Below, one piece after another: positions 1 to 4,838 of a stretch of DNA of 5,449 nucleotides (its first letter is position 1; every line of letters begins with the position of its first letter). Source of the stretch: an uncultured Clostridium sp. (lineage in GTDB: Bacteria; Bacillota; Clostridia; TANB77; CAG-508); NCBI GenBank assembly GCA_947428535.1, contig CANEMG010000081.1:1-5449 (forward strand), read 5' to 3'. The notes below the pieces were generated by a model. It worked only from the letters and a program-made list of their open reading frames with translations. It did no database searches and was not told where the DNA came from. Both the position numbers and the translations under genes were made by a program.

Positions 1-70
1 CTCTATTTTCCATTATATTTCTTACGGCTAACATCTCTTTTTCTTCTGCTGCAATTATTCCTATAATCAT
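1..70 (-). CDS. mtnN: 5'-methylthioadenosine/S-adenosylhomocysteine nucleosidase, N-terminal fragment (runs off left edge)
   Basis: Only the first 23 codons are in the window. The frame begins MIIGIIAAEEKEMLAVRNIM and is preceded by a good ribosome binding site (AAAGGAG, 7-8 bases before the ATG). This matches the conserved N-terminus of MTA/SAH nucleosidase (Pfs), where the E. coli protein begins MKIGIIGAMEEEV. The glutamate at position 12, known in the E. coli enzyme as a catalytic residue that positions the attacking water, is kept. The family cleaves the glycosidic bond of methylthioadenosine and S-adenosylhomocysteine, releasing adenine and methylthioribose or S-ribosylhomocysteine; it is cytosolic. 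It lies downstream of cysE on the same strand, which fits a sulfur amino-acid role. The assignment rests on a short stretch but the motif is distinctive. Confidence 0.8.
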   Translation of the reverse strand, partial: MIIGIIAAEEKEMLAVRNIMENR

Positions 71-96
71 ATTTTTTCTCCTTTACTTATAAAATC

Positions 97-140
97 TTTT
101 ATATTATAGGAGATTTCTTAGAATTTCCTATAATATAAAA
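97..140. repeat. long AT-rich inverted repeat between cysE and mtnN
   Basis: Arms 97-111 (TTTTATATTATAGGA) and 126-140 (TCCTATAATATAAAA) are perfect 15-bp reverse complements. On the plus strand the pairing can be extended inward with two G-U pairs to a 20-bp stem with a 4-base loop (CTTA, 117-120). It lies in the 125-bp gap between the cysE stop and the mtnN start. On the minus-strand transcript the stem is not followed by a clean U tract, so it is not a typical terminator. Each arm contains TATAAT, so it could be a weak cysE terminator, an mtnN promoter/operator, or an mRNA-processing hairpin. The structure is certain; its role is not. Confidence 0.6.
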
Positions 141-195
141 GGTTACTAAATATTTTTCCAAGTTTTATTACACAAAATCAACTCATTAAACAATA

Positions 196-705
196 TTATT
201 TTGTAATATGTGCTGGTATTCCTACAACAGTTTTACCTTTTGGTACTTCTTTTACAACAACTGCTCCAGCTCCTATTTTTGCATAATCATTTATTTTTAT
301 TGGTCCTAAAACTTTTGCCCCTGCTCCTACTAATACACCTCTTCCAAGTGTAGGATGCCTTTTATTTTTATCTTTTCCTGTTCCACCTAAAGTTACTCCA
401 TGATATATTGTACAATCATCACCTATTTCTGCTGTTTCGCCTATAACTATTCCCATGCCATGATCTATAAACAATCTTTTTCCAATTTTCGCTCCTGGAT
501 GTATTTCTATTCCTGTAATAAATCTAGATATTTGAGATATAAGTCTTGCAAGAAAAAATAATTTCTTATTATACAAAAAATGTGCTATCCTATGAAAAAA
601 TATTGCATGAAATCCTGAATAAAGAATTATAATTTCCAGAACATTTCTTGCCGCTGGATCCTTTTCTTTCATATTTCTTGCATCTTCATATAAACTTTTA
701 AACAT
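196..705 (-). CDS. cysE: serine O-acetyltransferase (CysE), short form
   Basis: This 169-residue protein should transfer acetyl from acetyl-CoA to L-serine, giving O-acetylserine, the carbon skeleton for cysteine synthesis in the cytosol. The N-terminal motif DPAA (16-19) is followed by a short helical region. A left-handed beta-helix of hexapeptide repeats runs from about residue 67 to the end. It holds the serine acetyltransferase signature: D81-H82 in [12 protein letters not shown], then [10 protein letters not shown] (101-110) and R116-H117-P118; the two histidines match the E. coli active-site pair. The ATG at 705 is chosen because AGAGGAG lies 8 bases upstream. The protein is shorter than the E. 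coli form (about 270 residues): most of the N-terminal helical domain is absent and it ends at GIPAHITK just after the beta-helix, without the extended tail ending in isoleucine that docks into cysteine synthase in E. coli. It has its own promoter and follows a terminator. Confidence 0.94.
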   Translation of the reverse strand: MFKSLYEDARNMKEKDPAARNVLEIIILYSGFHAIFFHRIAHFLYNKKLFFLARLISQISRFITGIEIHPGAKIGKRLFIDHGMGIVIGETAEIGDDCTIYHGVTLGGTGKDKNKRHPTLGRGVLVGAGAKVLGPIKINDYAKIGAGAVVVKEVPKGKTVVGIPAHITK

Positions 706-757
706 TTCATATTCTCCTCTTTATAGAATATGAATATAAAATAGTTTTTGCTAATTC

Positions 758-766
758 ATTATATCA
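758..766 (-). promoter_or_regulatory. extended -10 promoter for cysE
   Basis: Reading the minus strand, TGATATAAT gives a perfect -10 hexamer (758-763) with an extended-10 TG. No good -35 is present, since that position falls in the tail of the preceding terminator hairpin; extended -10 promoters can work without one. Transcription would start near 751 and give a leader of about 45 bases before the cysE ATG. Confidence 0.55.
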
Positions 767-777
767 CAAATATTTAA

Positions 778-803
778 AAAGTGTTGGATTTTTCCAACAC
801 TTT
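778..803 (-). terminator. intrinsic terminator after the substrate-binding protein gene
   Basis: Arms AAAGTGTTGGA (778-788) and TCCAACACTTT (793-803) form a perfect 11-bp stem with a 4-base loop. On the minus strand the stem runs into a T5 tract (TTTTTAAATAT). It lies just past the stop codon at 810-812, so it ends the substrate-binding protein transcript and separates it from cysE. Confidence 0.9.
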
Positions 804-809
804 CATATA

Positions 810-1823
810 TTATTTTATCGCATTTTCAGCATAAGTATTATTTACAATTTTTTCATATGGTACTTTTTCATCTAATTCTCCTGCTTCCATCATTACTTCT
901 TCTAGTCTTTCAAAATTTTCTTGTGTTAATACAGGTGTATCATTCCAAGCATCTATATCTTTATAACTTTGGATAGCAGTTTCAAGCATTTCTAATTCTG
1001 TATCTGGGAAAAAACCTTTAACTTCTTCTGCAATTTCTCTTGCTGAATGTTCTTTTACCCATTTCTGTCCTTCATAAACTGCATCTGTAAATTTTTGAAC
1101 TGTATCACTATTTTCTTCAATATAGCTTTTTTTTGCAAAATATGCTGTATAAGGTATCTCTCCTGATGCTTCTCCAACTGATGCTACAACATACCCTTTT
1201 CCTTGAAGTTCTGTCATTGAAGCTGTTGGTTCAAATAACGTTACATACTCTGCTTCTCCTGATGCAAATGCTCCTGCCATCAAATCAAACTTAATACTAT
1301 CATCTAATTTTAAATCTGTTTGAGGATTTATTCCATTTTTCTTTAAAACATATTCTAAAGTCATATATGGAACTCCACCTTTTCTACCAGGAATTACTGT
1401 TTTTCCTTTTAAATCTTCCCATTTGAAGTTATTTGTATTTTCTTTTGATACTAAAAATGAACCATCTTTTTTAGTTAATTGAGCAAATACTTCTGTATGA
1501 TCTTCTTTTCCCTCTTTATAAACATATATTGATGCTTCTGGTCCTGCAAATCCTATATCTACTTGATTTGAAAGTACAGATGTCATTACTGCATCTGCTC
1601 CTTGACCTGTTGTAAGTTCAATTTTTATTCCTTTTTTCTCAAAAAATCCTTTTTGAATTGCAACATACTGTGGAGAATAAAAAACTGATCTTGTTACTTC
1701 ACTTAAGTTAATAATTTTTAAATTACTATTAGATGAAGTCTTTTGGCTAATTGCAATAAATAATCCAATTAAAATAAGTAAAATTACTACAATTAGTCCA
1801 AATAATAATTTCTGTTTTTTCAC
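810..1823 (-). CDS. ABC transporter substrate-binding protein, NMT1/SsuA-like (nitrate/sulfonate/taurine/thiamine-precursor group)
   Basis: This 337-residue extracytoplasmic protein should capture a small solute and deliver it to the permease encoded just upstream. A basic N-terminus and a hydrophobic stretch (about 6-25) are followed by an NMT1/SsuA-type fold: YSPQYVAIQKGFFEKKGIKI (49-68), a ligand-site region GQGADAVMTSVLSNQVDIGF (73-92), AGPEASIYV, and the lobe-2 segment WEDLKGKTVIPGRKGGVPYM (135-154). The start is GTG at 1821-1823, supported by AAGGAGG 8 bases upstream. There is no lipobox cysteine, and indeed no cysteine anywhere in the protein. It could stay anchored by its N-terminal helix, or be cleaved by signal peptidase I after A-I-S (24-26). 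It has its own promoter and is bounded by terminators, so it can be expressed independently of the ATPase and permease. The ligand is unknown; the cysE/mtnN neighbours hint at a sulfur compound. Confidence 0.88.
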   Translation of the reverse strand: MKKQKLLFGLIVVILLILIGLFIAISQKTSSNSNLKIINLSEVTRSVFYSPQYVAIQKGFFEKKGIKIELTTGQGADAVMTSVLSNQVDIGFAGPEASIYVYKEGKEDHTEVFAQLTKKDGSFLVSKENTNNFKWEDLKGKTVIPGRKGGVPYMTLEYVLKKNGINPQTDLKLDDSIKFDLMAGAFASGEAEYVTLFEPTASMTELQGKGYVVASVGEASGEIPYTAYFAKKSYIEENSDTVQKFTDAVYEGQKWVKEHSAREIAEEVKGFFPDTELEMLETAIQSYKDIDAWNDTPVLTQENFERLEEVMMEAGELDEKVPYEKIVNNTYAENAIK

Positions 1824-1847
1824 TACGATTTCCTCCTTTTTTAATCT

Positions 1848-1875
1848 AATATATTGTATTAAAATAAAATAACAA
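1848..1875 (-). promoter_or_regulatory. candidate promoter of the substrate-binding protein gene
   Basis: On the minus strand, TTGTTA (1870-1875) and TATATT (1848-1853) are separated by 16 bp. They lie downstream of the permease terminator and just ahead of the AAGGAGG ribosome binding site. In DNA this AT-rich such matches occur by chance, but the preceding terminator means a promoter must lie nearby unless there is readthrough. Confidence 0.45.
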
Positions 1876-1876
1876 T

Positions 1877-1930
1877 AGTGAATGATATTTAATTTGCGTT
1901 TTTAGCTGAACTGCAAAAAGTGAACGATAT
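1877..1930. repeat. direct repeat AGTGAAYGATAT upstream of the substrate-binding protein promoter
   Basis: AGTGAATGATAT (1877-1888) and AGTGAACGATAT (1919-1930) match at 11 of 12 positions and start 42 bp apart, about four helical turns. The first copy abuts the candidate -35 at 1870-1875. The second is one arm of the permease terminator hairpin, whose other arm supplies an inverted partial copy (ATCGTTCACT, 1939-1948). This may be a regulator binding site or remnant duplication. Confidence 0.4.
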
Positions 1931-1951
1931 GTATTTTAATCGTTCACTTTT
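1916..1951 (-). terminator. intrinsic terminator after the permease gene
   Basis: Arms AAAAGTGAACGAT (1916-1928) and ATCGTTCACTTTT (1939-1951) form a perfect 13-bp stem with a 10-base loop. On the minus strand the descending arm ends in CACTTTTT, giving a short U tract. It lies 18 bases past the permease stop and ends the ATPase-permease transcript. Confidence 0.85.
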
Positions 1952-1969
1952 AATTATTTATTTCCATAT

Positions 1970-2784
1970 TTAAGCCATTCTTGTTTTAATTATAAACTTT
2001 TCTAATAATAAAACTGCTCCATACATTATACCAGCAACTATTCCAAGCATTATTACACTAGTCATAACTAAATCTAATTTAAAAACTTGACCTCCATATA
2101 CAATTAAGTATCCAAGTCCAGCTTTTGATACTAAAAATTCTCCTGAAATTACTCCAACTAAAGAAAGTCCTATATTAACTTTTAAAGAGCTTATAAATGT
2201 ACTTATATTGGCAGGTATTACTATTTTAGTTAATACTTGAAATCTATTTGCTTTAAAAGTTTTTGCCATTTTGATTAATTCTTTATCTGTTTTCAAAAAT
2301 CCATTTAAGTTTTCTAGTATTGTTACAATTAAAGAAATTAACACACCCATTGTTATAACCGCTGATGTACCGTGCTCCAACCCAAATTATAATTATAGGT
2401 CCGAAGTGCCACTTTTGGCAAACTATTTAAAACCACTAAGTAGGGATCAAAAACTTTTGATAAAAAATCTGACCACCATAAAATTACAGCAATTAAAACT
2501 CCTAAAGTTGTTCCTAATAAAAATCCTACTACTGTTTCCATAGTTGTAACTAAAATATGCCTAACTAGATCATTTGATGATAAATTCATAAACGTTTTTA
2601 AAATTCTACTTGGCTGACTAGTTATAAAACTATCTATTATTCCTTTTCTTGCAAGTATTTCCCAGATTCCTAAAAAAATTACTAAAATAGATATTTGTGT
2701 AATTAAAATCATAGCTTTCTTTTTACGTATAGATTTTAAATGTTTTTTCCTTTCTACAGAAAATAATTTATCTTTTTTATTCAT
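1970..2784 (-). pseudogene. ABC transporter permease (SsuC/TauC-like), broken by two single-base insertions
   Basis: The gene reads as two overlapping fragments. The first (2784 to 2353) has a basic N-terminus, membrane helices near residues 24-45 and 78-102, a periplasmic SQPSRI motif, and is in frame up to NSLPKVAL. The second (from about 2374 to 1970) carries GTSAVITMGVLISLIVTI, the cytoplasmic EAA-type loop KMAKTFKANRFQVLTKIVIP that contacts the ATPase, and the last helices. Between them, a third frame encodes GPIIIIWVGA, exactly the expected linking segment. Dropping one C from CTTCGGACC (plus-strand G2403) and one C from GCACGGTAC (G2372) restores a single 270-residue permease, the normal family size. 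I chose ATG 2784 over the in-frame TTG at 2787; it overlaps the ATPase stop by 8 bases (ATGAATAA), implying translational coupling, with AAGGAG upstream. It should form the membrane channel of the importer. As written it cannot yield a complete protein, through real decay or sequencing error. Confidence 0.85.
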
Positions 2785-3544
2785 CAACTCCCAACTCCTT
2801 CCATAGAGTATTAAAGTATCCAGTAAATTCAGTTTTTTCTCTACAATTGATTGGAGTTCTATTTTCCATATTAAATTTTATTTTATGAATGTTCTTCACT
2901 TTTGCGGGTCTCTTGCTTAATACAATCACTCTGTCAGACATACTTATTGCTTCTGAAATATCGTGTGTTACCATTAATACTGTAATATTTTCTTTTCTTA
3001 AAATATTATATATGTCATTTGTTACCATTAGTCTTGTTTGATAATCAAGAGCAGAAAAAGCTTCATCTAATAAAAGTATTTTTGGTCTTGTAGCAAGTGT
3101 CCTAATTAGTGATGCTCTTTGTCTCATTCCACCTGAGAGCTCAGATGGATATTTATTTATAAATTCATATAAACCATATTTTTTTAGTAAAGCTTTAGTA
3201 TATTCTATATTTTCTTCATTTAATTTTTTCTTTATTTCTAATCCAAATAATGTATTTTTTAAAATGTTTTTCCATTCTAACAAACAATCTCGCTGTAACA
3301 TATATCCTATTTTTTCTGAAATACCTTCTACTTTTTCATTCTCTATGTAGATTTCTCCTTTTGTTTTTTCTTCAAGTCCTGCAATAATCGAAAGAAGGGT
3401 TGATTTACCACATCCACTCGGACCTATGATGCTTACAAACTCTCCTTGATTTACTTCAAAGTTTATATCATCTAATGCTAAAACTTCTCCTTCTTTTCCT
3501 TGATATTTCTTGCTTATATTTTTAACCTCTAATATTTTGCTCAT
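2777..3544 (-). CDS. ABC transporter ATP-binding protein, SsuB/TauB/NrtD type
   Basis: This 255-residue cytoplasmic ATPase powers the importer formed with the downstream permease and substrate-binding protein. All nucleotide-binding motifs are intact: Walker A GPSGCGKST (41-49), Q-loop glutamine Q84 in YMLQRDCLLEW, signature LSGGMRQR (136-143), Walker B ILLLDEA with D160 and catalytic E161, D-loop SALD (164-167) and switch H194 in VTHD. The Q-loop residues (MLQRDCLLEWKN) and the LSGGMRQRASLIRTL stretch are typical of the nitrate/sulfonate/taurine subfamily. The ATG at 3544 follows a GGGGGA-type ribosome binding site. Its stop overlaps the permease start by 8 bases. The gap of 90 bp to the oxidoreductase gene upstream has no clear terminator, so readthrough from there is possible. 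Length is normal and no key residue is missing. The substrate cannot be told from the ATPase. Confidence 0.93.
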   Translation of the reverse strand: MSKILEVKNISKKYQGKEGEVLALDDINFEVNQGEFVSIIGPSGCGKSTLLSIIAGLEEKTKGEIYIENEKVEGISEKIGYMLQRDCLLEWKNILKNTLFGLEIKKKLNEENIEYTKALLKKYGLYEFINKYPSELSGGMRQRASLIRTLATRPKILLLDEAFSALDYQTRLMVTNDIYNILRKENITVLMVTHDISEAISMSDRVIVLSKRPAKVKNIHKIKFNMENRTPINCREKTEFTGYFNTLWKELGVDE

Positions 3545-3557
3545 AAAAATTCCCCCT

Positions 3558-3594
3558 AAAACTAATACTAATATATATTATGTTAATTAGTTTT
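3558..3594. repeat. AT-rich inverted repeat upstream of the ATPase gene
   Basis: AAAACTAAT (3558-3566) and ATTAGTTTT (3586-3594) are perfect 9-bp reverse complements around a 19-base spacer that itself contains the 12-bp palindrome TAATATATATTA (3569-3580). It sits immediately before the ATPase ribosome binding site and contains -10-like sequences such as CATAAT on the minus strand. It could be an operator/promoter region or a weak terminator; the stem has a single G-C pair, so strong termination is unlikely. Confidence 0.35.
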
Positions 3595-3634
3595 TATAGG
3601 TGAATATAAGTTATAAATAGTAGAACAATAATAA

Positions 3635-4687
3635 CTAATCTGTCAATTCTTTCATTAAACTACGAACAGAAATAATTTCTTTAATTTTATCTACATTACT
3701 ACCACAAAAAACTAATGCATCATCTATATTTCCTCTTACTGCATTAATTAGTGCATTTGTTATACAATATGGTGTATTTGCTACATTACATGTTTTTATA
3801 CAATTATAACATTTTTCTATTTTACATTTTTCTTTTTCTGTAGACTGTATAAATGAATTATTTAATGCTCTCCCTGGCATTCCTACTGGACTTTTTATTA
3901 TTTTTATATCTTCTTTTTTAGCATTTATATAAGCTTTTTTAAATTCTATTGATGCATCACATTCATTTGTTGCAACAAATCTTGTTGCCATTTGCACTCC
4001 TGAAGCACCCAATCTTAAAAATTTCTCTATATCCTTTTTATCCCATATTCCACCTGCTGATACTACAGGAATTTTTTTATTAGTTTGTTTTTCTATTTCT
4101 TTTATATAATTTACAACTTCTACTGTTATATCTTCTAACTTAGGTTTATTTCCTTCTACTAATTCTTCGTTTTTAAACCCTAAATGTCCACCAGCCTCTG
4201 GTCCTTCTATTACTATCATATCTGGTACATAATCATATTTATCAATCCAATGTTTTACTATAAGTTTTGTGCACCTTAGTGATGATACTATTGGTGCAAT
4301 TTTTGTATTTGAATTTTTTACATATTTTGGTAAATCTTTTGGAATTCCTGCTCCTGAAATTATTAAATCAATTTTCTGTTTTACACATTCAGTAACTATT
4401 TCTTCATATGCTTTCATTGCAACCATTATATTTACACCTAATATTTTATCTTCTCCTGCTATTTCTCTTGCAAGTCTTATTTCTTTTCCAATTGCTCTTA
4501 AATTTGCTTTATTTGGATCTTTATTAAAATCTATTTCTTTATATCCTATATCTGCTGTAGATATTATCCCAATTCCACCTTCTTTACTTACATTACCTGC
4601 TAAATTATGCATTGAAACTCCAACACCCATTCCGCCTTGAATAATTGGATATCTTGACTTTTTATCTCCTAATTGTATTCCTTCCAT
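3635..4687 (-). CDS. nitronate monooxygenase / FabK-like FMN oxidoreductase with C-terminal cysteine cluster
   Basis: This 350-residue protein belongs to the 2-nitropropane dioxygenase/nitronate monooxygenase family, TIM-barrel FMN enzymes that also include enoyl-ACP reductase FabK. Visible motifs, numbered from ATG 4687: YPIIQGGMGVGVS (13-25) at the first strand, LGVNIMVA (83-90), EGPEAGGHLGF (161-171) with the conserved histidine H168, the FMN phosphate-binding VSAGGI (209-214) and GASGVQMATRF (227-237). The C-terminus carries a cysteine cluster C288-x4-C293-x2-C296-x3-C300-x7-C308, followed by FCGSN (327-331). This tail recurs in clostridial-type members from what I recall, and could bind metal or an Fe-S cluster. 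ATG 4687 is preferred over the in-frame TTG at 4693 because AGGAGG lies 6 bases before it. Its own regulated promoter is visible. Enoyl reductase, nitronate oxidase or another flavin reaction cannot be separated by sequence alone; no fab genes are nearby, which weakens a FabK reading. Confidence 0.88.
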   Translation of the reverse strand: MEGIQLGDKKSRYPIIQGGMGVGVSMHNLAGNVSKEGGIGIISTADIGYKEIDFNKDPNKANLRAIGKEIRLAREIAGEDKILGVNIMVAMKAYEEIVTECVKQKIDLIISGAGIPKDLPKYVKNSNTKIAPIVSSLRCTKLIVKHWIDKYDYVPDMIVIEGPEAGGHLGFKNEELVEGNKPKLEDITVEVVNYIKEIEKQTNKKIPVVSAGGIWDKKDIEKFLRLGASGVQMATRFVATNECDASIEFKKAYINAKKEDIKIIKSPVGMPGRALNNSFIQSTEKEKCKIEKCYNCIKTCNVANTPYCITNALINAVRGNIDDALVFCGSNVDKIKEIISVRSLMKELTD

Positions 4688-4699
4688 AAACAACCTCCT

Positions 4700-4720
4700 A
4701 TCTAGTTTCTGTAACTAGAT
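4700..4720. promoter_or_regulatory. dyad overlapping the start region of the oxidoreductase promoter (possible operator)
   Basis: ATCTAGTT (4700-4707) and AACTAGAT (4713-4720) are perfect 8-bp reverse complements around a 5-bp spacer. The dyad spans the end of the -10, the likely transcription start (about 4710) and the bases next to the AGGAGG ribosome binding site (4694-4699). A bound repressor here would block initiation; as RNA only the 3' part would be transcribed, so a DNA operator is the more likely reading. Confidence 0.5.
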
Positions 4721-4745
4721 TATCATTAGATACCAACTATGTCAA
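4717..4745 (-). promoter_or_regulatory. near-consensus sigma-A promoter of the oxidoreductase gene
   Basis: On the minus strand a perfect -35 TTGACA (4740-4745) is followed after exactly 17 bp by TAATCT (4717-4722) with an extended-10 TG (TGATAATCT). The predicted start near 4710 gives a leader of about 23 bases with AGGAGG. This is the best promoter in the window. Confidence 0.8.
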
Positions 4746-4754
4746 TTAATTGAC
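4741..4754. promoter_or_regulatory. 14-bp perfect palindrome over the -35 (possible operator)
   Basis: GTCAATTAATTGAC is a perfect 14-bp palindrome that covers most of the -35 hexamer (4740-4745) of the oxidoreductase promoter. A protein bound here would compete directly with RNA polymerase. Part of the symmetry comes from the -35 itself (TTGAC). Confidence 0.5.
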
Positions 4755-4765
4755 CGTACGTTCAA
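4750..4765. promoter_or_regulatory. 16-bp dyad TTGACCGTACGTTCAA upstream of the -35 (possible TetR-type operator)
   Basis: The two 8-bp halves match at 7 of 8 pairs, around the core palindrome CGTACG (4755-4760). It shares the TTGAC half-site with the 14-bp palindrome next to it, so three TTGAC/GTCAA-like half-sites lie in a row from 4741 to 4765. The GC-rich core stands out in this AT-rich region. The shape resembles operators of TetR-family repressors; no regulator gene lies in the window. Confidence 0.5.
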
Positions 4766-4794
4766 AAGTAGTATAGAAATTTTTATAACACAAA

Positions 4795-4826
4795 AAAAGA
4801 ATCACTAATTTGTTAGTGATTCTTTT
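4795..4826 (-). terminator. intrinsic terminator after the DMT transporter gene
   Basis: Arms AAAAGAATCACTAA (4795-4808) and TTAGTGATTCTTTT (4813-4826) are perfect 14-bp reverse complements with a 4-base loop. On the minus strand the stem ends in a run of seven T residues (GATTCTTTTTTTGTG). It lies 12 bases past the transporter stop codon and insulates the oxidoreductase promoter from upstream transcription. Confidence 0.92.
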
Positions 4827-4838
4827 ACAAAAATTTTA

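Noticed and set aside
1824..1969. Riboswitch (TPP, SAM) or T-box leader before the binding-protein gene
   Set aside because: The region is explained by a terminator, a candidate promoter and a ribosome binding site. I see no T-box sequence (TGGNACC-like) or conserved aptamer core, and little leader remains after the promoter.
2353..2410. Programmed ribosomal frameshifting in the permease
   Set aside because: Two separate shifts would be needed within ten codons, there is no slippery heptamer such as A6G or T-runs at either site, and programmed shifting is not known in this permease family. Error or decay is simpler.
2271..2543. Plus-strand open frame of 90 codons across the permease
   Set aside because: It is antisense to clearly homologous permease sequence, lacks a convincing ribosome binding site and has low-complexity, non-family composition.
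3545..3634. Strong terminator between the oxidoreductase and the ATPase gene
   Set aside because: Only an AT-rich 9-bp stem with a 19-base loop is present and it is followed by AGGGGG rather than a U tract on the minus strand, so I list it only as an inverted repeat.
4269..4640. Plus-strand open frame of 123 codons inside the oxidoreductase gene
   Set aside because: It is the complementary shadow of conserved nitronate monooxygenase motifs on the minus strand, with no ribosome binding site of its own.
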